From: Timema cristinae
Lineage: Eukaryota; Arthropoda; Insecta; Phasmatodea; Timematidae
Length of the DNA: 64,000 nucleotides
Assembly: GCA_039000515.1 (NCBI GenBank)
Contig: JBCFYV010000489.1
Location: 1-64,000 of the forward strand
Direction: 5' to 3'
The number at the start of each line of letters is the position of its first letter. Positions within the stretch are counted from its first letter, which is position 1. Position numbers and translations under genes: made by a program. Shown one piece after another: positions 36,951-47,948 of the stretch. The notes below the pieces were generated by a model, which ran no database searches, was not told where the DNA came from, and worked only from the letters and a program-made list of their open reading frames with translations.

Positions 36951-37802
36951 ATCCGCCACTTTGTGCCAAATATAGAATACTTTTCAACAAGAGCTCATCC
37001 ATCTTTCATCAATCAAAATTCCTCGACATTTGTCCTCGAGTGACTGCCTTGAATGCACCTTACTTGGATTTGCAGATGCCTCTGAAAAGGGTTATGGTGC
37101 TGTAATCTATCTCTGAGCGGTCACTTCATCGCAATCAATAGTAGTAACCTTGTTATGTGCAATTCGAAGGTTGCCCCCTTGAAAACAGTTTCCATACCTA
37201 GATTAAAACTATGTGCTACATTGCTTCTTGCAAAATTAATTCATGTGGTGAAACTTCGCCTCATGCAGAAGGTCACACTTACAGATATCTAAAGCATGGT
37301 CAGATTCGACAGTGCACTTCACTGGATACACTCATCCCCACATTGATGGAAAACTTTTGTGGGCAATCGTGTATCTAAAATTCAAGAATACTTGCCTTCT
37401 GAACATTGGTTCCACATCCCTGGAATAGATAATCCAGCAGATTGCGCCTCACGGGGACTTAGCTCTTCACAACTTGTTGAGCACCATCTTTGGTGGAAGG
37501 ACCGCTTGGCTGCAGTGTGAAGATCTGTCTAGCCCGTAATCCCATTTGTTTAAGAGTTCATACCAAAGCTGTGACCGAAGAAAAGCTAGTCGCCCTACTA
37601 GTTCATCATGAAGAAGACACACCCTTGCTGAATTTGATAGATCGCTGTCTTCGCTAAAGAAACTGCAAAGAGTCACTGCCTATGTGCTTCGGTTTGTGAA
37701 TTGCATCCGTCTAAAAGCTGCACCTAAAGATGAGCACTTAACTTCGAAAGAATTGAATCAGGCTCTTCAAGTCCTAGTACAAGCATTCAACATAAGCACG
37801 TT
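36951..37802 (+). pseudogene. BEL/Pao RNase H remnant
   Basis: GFADASEKGYGAVIYL at about 37066-37115 is the RNase H first-strand motif with its catalytic aspartate, and a stop codon follows it directly. Further pieces (IPGIDNPADCASRGL near 37420-37462) match the conserved end of the domain. The remainder up to the inserted SINE is frame-shifted. Confidence 0.85.
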
Positions 37803-37813
37803 AATAAAGAATT

Positions 37814-38093
37814 TTGGGTGACCTGGTGGTCTAGGGTAAGTGTCAGACTTCTATGCTGGCGGCCGGGGTTCAATCCTCGGTCCCGGCACAGATTTATCTG
37901 ATTTCCAAACCCTTCCTACACTCTGACAGACATCTTGTGAATGTGTAGAATGCCAGGTCGCCACCGTTGGTTCGGATTCCACGTTAAACTGTAGGTCCTT
38001 CATTTCATCTCACAATCACCCTACCATTACACATTAGCGTAGTGCGTATAACCCAAACGGGTAGTAAGACGCGGTGCTAATAATAATAATAAT
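37814..38093 (+). mobile_element. SINE-A, full length, inserted in BEL pol
   Basis: tRNA-derived SINE. The head begins GGTGACCTGGTGGTCTAGGG (A-box-like) and has a B-box-like GGTTCAATCCT at 37867-37877. The tRNA-unrelated body includes AATGCCAGGTCGCCACCG and CTGTAGGTCCTTCATTTCAT. The tail is GCGTATAACCCAAACGGGTA with AGTAAGACGCGGTGCTAA and then (TAA)n. The 11-bp repeat AATAAAGAATT borders it (37803-37813 and 38091-38101, overlapping the TAA tail). It therefore inserted after the BEL element was in place. Confidence 0.95.
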
Positions 38094-38101
38094 AAAGAAT
38101 T

Positions 38102-39403
38102 CAAAGCCCTAGAAGTTGGCCATACTGTCACCTGGCATAAGAAAACTAAGTCCTTTCATAGAAGAGGGTGTAATCCGCGTAGGAGGTCGACTGCGCAACA
38201 CGACTCTTAAAATTTGACCAAAAACATCCTGCACTTCTCCCAAAAAAGGATCATTTTGTTGATTTGTAATTAGATCAGTGTCACAAGGACAATCTTCATA
38301 ACTGGGGCACATCTTGTATTCTCACTGCTCCGACAGAAATATGTGGATTCTGGCTGGTCGAGGTGTGATTCGCCAACGGGTGCAACAGTGTAAACATTGT
38401 TTTAAAGTTCAACCCTAAGCCCAGCTTTCCAGTCATGGCTGACCTACCTGCTCCCCAGTCCAGGAATCCAAACCATTCACCCATGTAGGGGTTGATTATG
38501 CAGGTCCCTTTAATATTACCCTCAGTCGACATCGAGGTGTTAAATCAAAGAAGGCATACATATGTTTATTTGTATGTCTGGTCACCAAGGCCTACATTTA
38601 GAACTGGCATCGGACCTGTCCACAGAAACTTTTCTTGCGCTCTTAAGCGATTTCTCTGCAGAAGAGGAGAATGTTTAGCAATGTACTCAAGACTGTGGAA
38701 CAAACTTTGTAGGTGCGAAAGCAGAATTGGGATAAATTGTGTGCCTTCCTTAACTCTAGAGTTTATCGCCAGACCCTGTCAGATGAGCTATCTTACAGAG
38801 GAATCACATGGCATTTTAACACCCCCTCATCTCCTCATTTTGGTGGGCTGTGGGAGGCCGGAGTAAAGTCAGTCAGACTCACCTAGTACGAGTGGTTGGT
38901 GAACAAATTCTCTACCTTTGAGGAGCTCTATACCTGTCTTACCCAAATAGAAGCTATTCTGAACTCAAGACCTCTCTGTGTACTACCTCAAAGTCCCGAT
39001 GATATCTCAGCATTGACACCAGCTTATTTTCTAACCTTGACACCTCTTCAAACCATTCCAGCTCACGATTTAACTACACTCTCTTTGAATCGCCTTTCAA
39101 GATGGCAGCTGGTGCAACGTCTTGTGCAAGATTATTGGAAGCGTTGGCACTTAGAATATTTGCACACTTTGCAACAAAAGACTAAATGGAACACCCCCCA
39201 AACTCCAATCCAAGTTGAATGGTCGTGGTCATCAAACAAGATGGCCCCTTTTTCCATTGAAGTGGTTACTTGGAGTCATTGAAGAAGTCCTCCCCGCAAA
39301 GGACGGTTGCCATTCGAGTGGCCTCAGTAACGTACCACTCGAGGAACCTACAAGGGCCAGTGGTGAAACTTTGTCCACTGCCGTCTCAATAACTTGGGTT
39401 TAA
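38102..39403 (+). pseudogene. BEL/Pao integrase remnant
   Basis: The zinc-binding HHCC part is visible near 38290-38410 (HNWGTSCIL in one frame, QCKHCFKVQP in another). The catalytic core starts near 38465 (HSPM, then the VDYAGPFNIT box in shifted frames), continues with SRLWNKLCR/GTNF-type text near 38690 and with PHFGGLWEAGVKSV at about 38835-38870, which is the late core motif. The open segment 38896-39282 carries FSTFEELYTCLTQIEAILNSRPL and NRLSRWQLVQRLVQDYW, the conserved C-terminal (DUF5641-like) region. At least four frame changes break it. Confidence 0.9.
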
Positions 39404-39428
39404 ATACCTTATTTCAAGGCTGGCGGTA

Positions 39429-39921
39429 TGTTCAGTCTCTGAACTGTATATATTTAATATTGTAAAATAGCCTTTATGTATAGTTTGTTTAACCTAGTTC
39501 ATTTTATTTAGTTCCCTATTTTTATTGGTTTGTATGTGTTAGTGGTTCTTTGTTCTTTGGTTCCCGCCGTTTTTTTTGGTTTTTCTTCCTCCTTTTTTTG
39601 AGAGTGGAAAGAAGGGGAAAAGTAGGTTGTTGGTTCCTTTTTTTAGTCAGTTCAGCGTGGGACTCTGTACATGTTGGGTGTCTGTGCTTCGGGCCCTAAA
39701 GGGGCCTCTTTGGTCCAAAACTACAGCCAATATTCGAGGATTGCCGAGGAATTAACGACCTTGTTCCCTATTCCTTCCCATGCCAACCCACAAGGTAAAC
39801 CTCCATTTTCGCGGAACTTTATTTAGAAGAGGTAAGCATTTATCACATTGTTATATACAGTCCACTTTTTATCGGTTTTGTTGTTGTTTTGATGCTAATA
39901 GTTTGTCGACTGGAAAGAACA
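39429..39921 (+). repeat. BEL/Pao 3' LTR (493 bp)
   Basis: Starts TGTTCAGTCTCTGAAC and ends CTGGAAAGAACA like the 5' copy. It has a T-rich insertion of about 20-25 bp near 39567-39592 and lacks the 55-bp stretch present in the 5' LTR. The CTTAG target duplication follows directly. Confidence 0.95.
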
Positions 39922-39926
39922 CTTAG

Positions 39927-40984
39927 TTTTAAAGATAAAACCAATATAATCTAGCATACTATATGAAAATGATAGCTGCAAATTAACACATCAGGTTTTT
40001 ATAATATGGAATATCAATGTTATGCACTAGTGTTAACTGTAAAGCAATGAAGCTTTACAGACCGAGTTTTAAAATCTATAAATTAATTTTAGACTCCAAC
40101 TATCCTTCAAAGCACCTACTTACATTACAAGTCTTATAAAAAAAACTAAATTATAGGGCTTCCAAATTGACGAAACTTTTTTTTTTTTTAAGATTTAATA
40201 TTTATTTAAGTATGCAACAAAAAAAGTCACTTATCAACATTTAACACACTAGATTTCACTCCAAAAAAATAATATATTTCTAGTCTTCCTATTATATGAG
40301 AAATGAAATACATTGATTTCATTAACGTACACACAAAATAAATAAATACAAAAACATAATAAATGTAAACAAAATGTCACTATCTTAACCAAGAGCAAGT
40401 CATAGCGTTCCATATACCCCCTGAATACAAATATAAAGTATAGGATTTGAATGTTTTCATTTATTTCATACATTTTTTTTAAATACTGGTAGGCAATAAA
40501 TCATAATATAAACATAAATAAATAACTTAATGAATAATTAATTGCCATGAAAGACCAAAGAACTGAACACACAATATTCCTTTATGTTACTAGAAAAAAA
40601 AGATATCAAAAACACAGGAAAAATGGCGCCAAACGACTATTTTAAACTAAACATTAAAAAGCATAAACATGTAGGCCACAAAGCTCACAGTTAAAAACAC
40701 AATGAAACACATAATTATGAAAACTTGGGTAAATCGGTCCTCTTCTTCAGCTGGAGAGAGTATAACACTAAATGGACTATGATGGCAGCATGGCTAGGAG
40801 TAGATCTTGGTCACTTATACACTGATATTGCCCGTTTCTTGATTTTTTTTGGTTTAGATTCTGTAGTTGCCTGTTCAAACTTGTGTCTTTACTCTTGGTT
40901 GATGGATATGTTTTTTTATATTATACTTAATCATTAATTATTAAATTACGTTATTATTTTTGTTTATATAAAGGACTGATTTAT
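39927..40984. other. AT-rich non-coding stretch
   Basis: No gene or element recognised. Confidence 0.5.
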
Positions 40985-41735
40985 GTGAGTAGGCCTTCAC
41001 GGAAGAAAAGAAGAGATGGTTATATTAGTGAGCAAGTTCCCACCTACAAAGTATTGCAACTATTGGGGAGGTCTGGTATTGCTATAGTACAATAGCACGA
41101 GTCGAAATCCACATTGTGTGTTTGGGCATGAAGTGCTACTGGTTTGTCAGGGTCGTGATTGTTATGAAAACGGTGACCATTCATTTGTTGTCAGTGTGTT
41201 CCTGTGGTGAGGCAAATGTATTCAGCAATCTATTAGTTGCATTGTAACTGGTATTTAAGATTTTCTGTGGAGCAGCCATAGTGGCCTTTAATTGGGGTGT
41301 TCCATTTGTGTGAGCCTGCTGTTGAATGAGGTGGAATGTTGGTGAATTTTGTAGGTACTTAATTGTACTTCATGGTACATCATGAGTGCTAAAAAAAATC
41401 TAATATATACCATTTACAATGCAACTACTGCATTTTTGAATACATTAGCCTCACCACAGGAACACTCAGACAACGAATGAATGGTCACCATTTTGATACC
41501 AACCACGACGACACTGACAAATCAGTAGCACTTCATGCCCAAAAGAATGATTTAGATTTTGACATACACTATAGTACTATAGTAATACGAGCCCTCCCCA
41601 ATCGTTGCAATGCTTCTCAGCTTCGTAGGTGGGAACTTGCACACAAATATATAACCAAATCTAAGCACCCCTTGGTCTCAACATTAAATAAATATATATT
41701 TTTTTTCCAAGCAGGCCTACTCACACGAGTCAGTC
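40985..41735. mobile_element. foldback element: ~275/320-bp inverted arms, ~150-bp spacer
   Basis: The left arm (about 40985-41260) reappears as reverse complement in the right arm (about 41412-41735). Shared words include GTGAGTAGGCCT, GCAAGTTCCCACCTAC, GGGCATGAAGTGCTACTG, GGTGACCATTCATT and TTCCTGTGGTGAGGC. The right arm has an open frame on the plus strand (41477-41767) encoding HFDTNHDDTDKSVALHAQKN and LPNRCNASQLRRWELAHKYI, so the arms seem to derive from a coding sequence. That text resembles the C-terminal part of retroelement proteins such as Penelope-like ones, but I could not confirm this. Transcribed, it would form a long hairpin. Confidence 0.75.
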
Positions 41736-43485
41736 ACTTCTATATAAAACAAACTAATAATTTATAATTAAATATAATATAAACACAACAAAGTTTGAAG
41801 AGGTATCTGCAGAATAAAAAATAATAATCAAGAAACAGACAACAATATATAAGTGACCATGGTATACCTTTAGACTTTTTGACATAGTCCATTTGGTATT
41901 TTACTCTTTTTTGCTGAAGAAGGGAACTGATGTACCCTGATAATTTCATAACTATATGTTTTGTTGTGTTTTTAACTGTTAACTTTGAGGCCTACAGTGT
42001 TCTGGTAATCTCTTTTCAATGTTTAATTCAATAATAGCAAAAGTCATGGATAAGAACCCTTGCATATAGAACAATATAATCACTTGAAAGTTAGACATCA
42101 AATTGTTCATCTTTTTACTTTACACTAAGTAATTAAGTATTTTCACCAGTATTAATTTATGTGACTAAACTATTTAAATAAATTGTAAGTACTCTCATTT
42201 CTTATAACATTGATTGAAGGAAAATTGTATCGCACACATATGATTCACTTTGAGTGCAATTTCTTTTCATACAGCTTGGAATTAGAATGACTAAAGAAAT
42301 TACATTTCATTACTAGAAGACCGCTTACATTATATATGTATATAGATTTTATATTCAGAAAAATCAGTCTCACTTCAAAACAGACATAAGATTTAACATT
42401 TTTGGTAAAATAGTTTCTGTCCTGCATATATTATTACTTTGCATCAGCAAAAATAAAAATAAAAACTCACAACTTTTATATTTAATTCACCTTATTTTAA
42501 AGTGTAAATGTATACTCAGTCAAACCATTATAGGATACACATTATTAATTAAACCATTAGAATAAACACTTTCAAACTACATTCACTTCAACAAATAAAT
42601 AAAGAAAATAATATTTACCATCTATAAACCTATATCATTTTCCCTTTCTGTTTATTTTGAATACATTTTAAATCCGTCTTCTTATACTTACAGAGCAAAA
42701 TATTAAAAAATGTTCTCTTGACCACTATTTTTTTTAGTAATACAAATCACATTTTCCAACCACAATGTTTTGCTTTTAATTTCACTAACACTGAATTTTA
42801 CAAGAGTCCCTTTAACGAAGATTCAACAATAAATATCAACAACTGTTTAAAAGGGAACATATTGTAGACAGATTCAACATTTAAAAAAATCAGAAACCAA
42901 ACATAGCTTTCTTAGAAATATGATTAGTTCCAGGCATTTGAAAATCCATTCATAGTGAGAATAAAAAAAAAAATTGTTACTCCTTTAGACATTTTAACAA
43001 TAAGAGGAACGAACCTATTAATAAACTAAAATATTACAAAATAGAAATAAGGCTTCAAATTTAAGGATCATTTTAACTTCTTCTGATCAAATTTAAAATA
43101 GCCACAATGATAATTTAAAACGGGTCAATTATCAAATTTACTGAACATATTAGAAAAGAAATAAACATAAATTTTATTTGTGCTTATGAGAGAGATTTTA
43201 ACTCACAAACTTGTTTTATCTAATTTTAAATTATGTCAGCCAAACCATTTTATAGAATATTAACTGTTCAGGTTATATTTACTGACAGTGATAAATAACC
43301 ATACCGATTTTTAAAAGTAAAAGACAGCTGTTTCTGTTTTATTTAATGTTTAATTGCTTTCCAAGAAAAGCTAACACTTCTGGAATATCATTCAGTATTC
43401 TTTGTGATATTTTAGTAGTATAGATTTATAAAAAACATGAATCTGTACCAAGTAGAAATTAACTTTTAAGCCAATAAATTAATTA
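41736..43485. other. AT-rich non-coding stretch, possibly 3' flank of the 4E-T gene
   Basis: No ORF or element recognised. CAGTCAAACC at about 42518 resembles a Tigger-like end but has no partner. Confidence 0.5.
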
Positions 43486-43972
43486 CAGTCAAATCTCAAC
43501 AATTTGAATAGAGGATGAAAAACATTTACTATTCTTGGACAAAAAAAAATAAATACAAATGGTAGAAAATGAAATTAAAATATTAATTAAAATACATGTT
43601 TCATAATATTTGCAATATTGTTGAAAAATTATACCGGAACATTAAAAACGAAGCATCTACATTTAGTTTATGTGTCAGTGGGATTCCTTAAGATAATATG
43701 ATCTTACAATGAACAGGGTAGTTCTTTACTTACTATTTAAAAGCGTCTAATGACTTGGAATTATTTTCATATGCTAAAACATAATTCTATTTCTCTGACG
43801 GTATCATACTATTAACTTTTTAGTTGGATAATAAATCCCAACAAAGTTTGAATCAAATATTAATGAATTCTCCTTTTTAAAACTAATGTTAAACCATTCA
43901 CATAAAATTGGTTTACCAGCGAATTTCAGTTTCAAAATAATAACTTGAAATTTACTCATTGAGGTTTGACTG
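43486..43972. mobile_element. pogo/Tigger-type MITE with TA target site
   Basis: CAGTCAAATCTCAA at the left end and TTGAGGTTTGACTG at the right end are inverted copies (one mismatch over 14), each bordered by TA. Starting with CAGT and duplicating TA are hallmarks of the pogo/Tigger (Tc1-mariner) group. The 487-bp interior is AT-rich and has no transposase. Confidence 0.8.
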
Positions 43973-43995
43973 TACATAGGGTATTCTGGAGATTA

Positions 43996-44199
43996 AGGAC
44001 CAGTTTCAATGTCAGACTTAGTATGCCTCAAGTGCGGCGCTACACTAAATACAGGACGACACCTACCTAGACCAGAATGGAATGGGCTAGTTTTGTATGC
44101 AAAAGTGGGAAGTTCCATTCGAGTTTATGTAGGTGTCATCTTGTATTTAGTATAATGCTGCACTTGAAGCGTATTCAGTTTGGCTATGAAACTGGCCAT
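43996..44199. mobile_element. palindromic MITE with ~75-bp inverted repeats
   Basis: The left arm (GGACCAGTTTCAATGTCAG..., CTCAAGTGC, ACACTAAATACAGGACGACA, CCTACCTAG) matches the reverse complement of the right arm (GGCCAGTTTCATAGCC..., TTCAAGTGCAGC, ATACTAAATACAAGATGACA, CCTACATAA). The trinucleotide TTA flanks both sides nearly adjacent to the ends, which would fit a PIF/Harbinger-type target site, but this is tentative. It lies about 100 bp downstream of the 4E-T stop codon. Confidence 0.85.
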
Positions 44200-44301
44200 T
44201 AGTTTACTTTAAAAATCAAAATTTGTCATCGATCATTTATGAAAATAATAAAGATTGAAAATACTCCAAACAGTTCCTTTTTAAGTGAAATAAATGCATG
44301 C

Positions 44302-44510
44302 TTAATTGTGCACAGCAGCAGAAGCTTGTTGTAGCCTCTCTAATTCCTCAAGTGAGAGCATATTTGATGATGAGGGTACTGGCGGCATGTCTGGCAAGTT
44401 GCCTGCTCTCGCCTGGGCCAAGAGTTCTGGTGAAAACCATCGAGCCAGCTGATCACTTGTAGGGGAAGTGTTGCCAGGAAGGTGTTGATGCGGATTCATA
44501 GAATGAATAC
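44302..44510 (-). CDS. EIF4ENIF1 (4E-T) homologue: eIF4E transporter 4E-T homologue, last coding exon
   Basis: On the minus strand an exon runs from a splice acceptor (TTATTGTTATAG, intron ending at 44511) to a TAA stop at 44302-44304. It enters in phase 1 (first two bases GT complete a codon) and encodes about 69 residues. The end carries the pattern LARWFSPELL ... LPDMP ... LSLEELERLQ. Animal 4E-T proteins end with the same arrangement: LA(K/R)WF, LP.MP, then (I/L)S.(D/E)ELE close to the C-terminus. 4E-T shuttles eIF4E and represses translation in P-bodies; this terminal segment is reported to contact LSM14. The codon texture is clean and GC content is above the surroundings. Upstream exons must lie to the right on the minus strand, in a region crowded with transposons. 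Identification is from motif memory, not a search. Confidence 0.72.
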
Positions 44511-45099
44511 CTATAACAATAAATGTTTTACGTTGATTGAATCATGTCACAGATAGTATAATCAAAATACAATTTATATAATTTTTTTTATGTACATTAT
44601 TATGGTCCAAGGGGAAAGAACAAACTCTTTAAAATTACTATCACCTATGTAGTCATATAAAGACATTGCCCACAAAAATACCTCTTTAAAATTACTATCC
44701 CATGTGTAGTAATATAATGACAATACCCACAACAAAGTTTTATTAGCTAAAAAACACTAATGTGTCAGGGTTAAGGAAGGTTGGATGTATGAAGTGTACC
44801 AGCATCTGCATAACAGAGGAGTGGAACTATCTAGGAAATTAAGTTCACAGTACACTCAACCAGGATACTAAATTCGCTCTCCCATCATAAAGCCCAATCT
44901 GATGCAAGAATGATGTTTTAGACCATTTGATCCCAAAAGCGAGTTGCACCCAGGTAAAATTTATAGTGATGGTTTTGAGTACAAAGGGATCCTTTTTGTA
45001 TTAACCTTGGGGTAAACCAGAATTAATAACCAAAATTAAATTACTCTAATGAAAGTAGAACCCTGTACAAGAACTAAATATCTTAGTTTGATAACATTT
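44511..45099 (-). other. presumed intron of the 4E-T homologue
   Basis: AT-rich, no ORF. It includes a ~60-bp diverged tandem pair near 44627-44745 (CTCTTTAAAATTACTATC ... CACAAAAA, then CTTTAAAATTACTATCCCA ... CACAACAAAG). Confidence 0.5.
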
Positions 45100-46189
45100 C
45101 AGGGTTGCCACTATTATCTTATTACAAAATTCCCTGTATTTTCCATGTTTTCCAGAGGAAATTTTCATTTTTACAGACACTAATAGATATTATAAATATA
45201 GAGGCATTAAATTTTTTTTAAAGAAAATTTTAGAAAGAAGAGTGGTAATTTGTCATTGGAGGCATGTTTTATTGTGTAAGGTAAACACATGTTTAATAAT
45301 TATTTGGAAAATGGATGAGTAATGAATGACAAATTTTTAAGAAGGAAAAATTGGTTATATTTTCTGTATGCCCTAAATGGAATGAAAGAAGAAAAAAAAG
45401 TGGAAATACCAAAAATATAATTTTGAGTTCAAATGTGGTAGGTGTATGTGTGTGTGTGTATATATAAAAAAACATTTTAACCAATCTTATGTATTGTATA
45501 TGTACTGTATAGACTAAGTAGCTCACACACATCGTGAATAATAATTTACAATAATGAAATTAACATGTGATTTTCCTCGCTCATTCAGGTGCATTTCCTC
45601 TAATAACCTGCCAACCTCATCCCTACCATATTGTAAAATTTATAAAAAAAACAACATAGTCAACTCTCAATTTAGCGGGGTTCCTCAAATTACATGATAA
45701 ATCTGCAAACCCATCGAAAACTCCCAAATACATTAAGTACATATTAATAAATGATACGACACAATCAAACATAAATTTATCATTATATCTATTAATTAAA
45801 AGACAATCATCAGTAAAATACCCTTAAACAACTTTTTACCACAAACACAATTGTTAGGCCTAAGGCAACCAATTTTCAACCAAATCTTTAAGGCTGGTTT
45901 TAAAATATTTCAAGTTTTTGAAAAAAATCACTCATCAGTAAACTAGCCATCAACGATATTTTTACAAAAAAAATAATAAAAAAAAGTGTTATTGGGAGGT
46001 CAATTAGTCCATATATATTAATTTTAATCAAAATGGTTTGAGCCATTTTCAAAAAATATGGAATTCAAAAAAATCACTTATCAGTAAACTACCTTTAATT
46101 TGAGCGATAGGGTCAAAATAAAAAAAAAAGTCCTGAGGTATGGTCATATCTAGAAATGGTTTTAATATCTTACACTTTTATGAGACGGT

Positions 46190-46727
46190 AAAGGCCAGTT
46201 CTCACATATCATATTCTAGTAACCATTTTCACTAATTCATTTTCATGAAAATGAAAGGAATTCGTTCACATGTTTCATTGATCATGATGTGACTGACCAA
46301 CTTGGGTTTGTTCGTTGCGCTACTTAAACACCATTTTTGAGAAGTCTTACAACACAATGTCTGTAAATAAGCGCCAAAAATTTCATTAAAGGCTGTCTGG
46401 TTTGTCAACGGGAGTTGAAACTTTAAAAAATTAAGGATTAAATCCAATAAAGGGTTTCAATTGGTCACAGTGTAGCATTCAGTTGAAATAAATCTTTGCA
46501 TTCAAAGAAAAATGAATTCATTAATTCCTGTACATGTTCTCGCTGTTCATTTTGTTTTAATTTTTCAATAATGATTATTAAAAATGAACAAAAGTAGAAC
46601 GAACTCCTTTTTTACTTTTGGTAAACGCTTTAAATAATGATTCAGTCTAATGAAATGAGTGTTCTGACATTCATTTTGTATTCTTTTACAATGATTCATT
46701 GAAAATTACATGTGAGAACTGGCCTTA
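46190..46727. mobile_element. MITE nested in the Tigger-like element
   Basis: AAGGCCAGTTCTCACAT (46190-46206) and ATGTGAGAACTGGCCTT (46711-46727) are perfect 17-bp inverted copies, and the match continues weakly inward. The interior has ATGAATGAAT-like and CATTTTCATT words repeated in both orientations. A 71-codon minus-strand open frame (46232-46447) is not recognised. The target duplication is unclear. Confidence 0.8.
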
Positions 46728-46905
46728 AACTAGCACTAGGAATGATACAATATCAGTATTGATACTTTTATTTCAATACCAGATATTTTATTATCGATAC
46801 CAACCTTTTGATATTTTACTAATATTAGTACTTTTTACCTGGTAGCGAAAGATGTTAATTTACCTACTTTTCTCCTTTTACTTTCTTTAGTTTTCCAATC
46901 ATTTA

Positions 46906-47202
46906 TTATTATTATTATTATTATTAGCACCGCGCCTTACTACTCGTTCGGGTTATACGCACTTATGCTAATGTGTAATTGTAGGGTGATTGTGAGATGA
47001 AATGGAGGACCTACAGTTTAACGTGGAATCCGAACCACGGTGGAGGCCTGGCATTCCCCACATTCACAAGTTGTGATTAATACACGTCTTGTCAGAGGTG
47101 AAGGAAGGGTTTGGTAATCAGATAAATCTGTGCCGGGACCGAGGATTGACCCCCGGACCACAGCACAGAAGTCCGACACCTTACCCCTAGACCACCAGGT
47201 CA
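46906..47202 (-). mobile_element. SINE-A, full length, reverse
   Basis: On the plus strand it runs (TTA)n, AGCACCGCGCCTTACTACTC, GTTCGGGTTATACGC, body CCTACAGTTTAACGTGGAAT and head with GAGGATTGACCCCCGG and CTAGACCACCAGGTCACC. It matches the 37814-38093 copy throughout. The 11-bp target duplication CCAATCATTTA is present at 46895-46905 and 47203-47213. It sits inside the Tigger-like element, so it is younger. Confidence 0.95.
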
Positions 47203-47305
47203 CCAATCATTTATTAAATTTATTCATCTTTTATTATTATTAACTTTATTTTTCTATCGCTAAATGAAAGTATCAATACTTGGAAATATTGATATACTTC
47301 TTGTT

Positions 47306-47353
47306 AATAATAATATTAGCACCGCGTCTTACTACCCGTTCGGGTTATACGCT
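47306..47353 (-). mobile_element. 48-bp SINE/LINE tail-only insertion
   Basis: Only the shared 3' tail is present: (AAT)n, TTAGCACCGCGTCTTACTAC, CCGTTCGGGTTATACGC. The 11-bp direct repeat TACTTCTTGTT lies immediately on both sides (47295-47305 and 47354-47364). It is therefore a separate, extremely 5'-truncated retrotransposition event rather than a leftover of a longer copy. It cannot be assigned to SINE-A, SINE-B or their LINE partner. Confidence 0.92.
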
Positions 47354-47948
47354 TACTTCTTGTTCATTTTTTTCATGCTCAAATATCAATATTTTACCAT
47401 TATCGCATATCTCTAACACTGCGATGAACTGGAAAGAAAGATCCGAGAAAAAAGAACTGTGACCTTGTAGAGAAGGGTGGTAGAAGTGGGCTAGTCCATT
47501 TCACAGGGGGTGGAGAGGTAAAGTAGCCATGCACGGACACAAACACAATCGGTTAATTTTACAACCACTCTAATTTTATGACAGACTAGCAGGCTGGAGG
47601 CAATATTTTCATAAACTTTTCACTTCACAGTATACTTAGTTTTTTTTTATCCTGGTCACGGCAGCGACCAGGTAAATCCACCTTTGCTAAATCGAGAGTT
47701 GACTGCAATAAAAATGTTAAAACCCATAAAGATTTAAACATACAAAATTGACACCTTGGAAATTTCTAAAAAATTAAAAATAGCCCAAATTGCAAGAGAG
47801 GTAAGGTACAAGCTTAAACATCATGCTACAAAAACAATAATATCGGGGATACTTATCTCTTTCAACAGGAATATTTTTTTTAAATAAGACAAATAACATA
47901 CCAAAATCAAAAAAATGAATTCATTCAACTGGTAGCAGAAATACAGAC

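Larger units (their letters stand above)
32779..39921 (+). mobile_element. BEL/Pao LTR retrotransposon, structurally complete, coding-defective
   Basis: Two direct LTRs start TGTTC and end GAACA, enclosing gag, zinc knuckle, aspartic protease, reverse transcriptase, RNase H and integrase remnants in the order and with the motifs of the BEL/Pao superfamily. The 5-bp target duplication CTTAG is present on both sides (32774-32778 and 39922-39926), so both ends are original. A purine-rich run next to GGCGGTA precedes the 3' LTR and would serve as the polypurine tract. The coding region is split by many stops and frameshifts, and a SINE is inserted between RNase H and integrase. Mobility in cis is lost. 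By eye the LTRs differ at roughly 15-20 substitutions plus two larger indels, so the insertion is not recent. Confidence 0.95.
45657..47705. mobile_element. Tigger/pogo-like non-autonomous element
   Basis: AGTCAACTCTCAATTTAGC at the left and GCTAAATCGAGAGTTGACTG at the right are inverted copies with one mismatch over about 19 bp. The first base at the left (T for C) and the flanking CA dinucleotides suggest a mutated CAGT start and target site. Without later insertions (a MITE and two SINE pieces) it would be about 1.2 kb. No transposase is seen. Confidence 0.75.

Noticed and set aside
37816..37890. Possible tRNA gene inside the BEL element
   Set aside because: It is the head of a full-length SINE-A with matching copies elsewhere and flanking 11-bp duplications.
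32779..39921. Possible retroviral insertion with an envelope gene
   Set aside because: RT and integrase motifs are BEL/Pao. No envelope-like frame lies between integrase and the 3' LTR; the gap is about 25 bp.
42515..42545. CAGTCAAACC as a Tigger/pogo end
   Set aside because: No inverted partner within several kilobases and no TA flank on the proper side.
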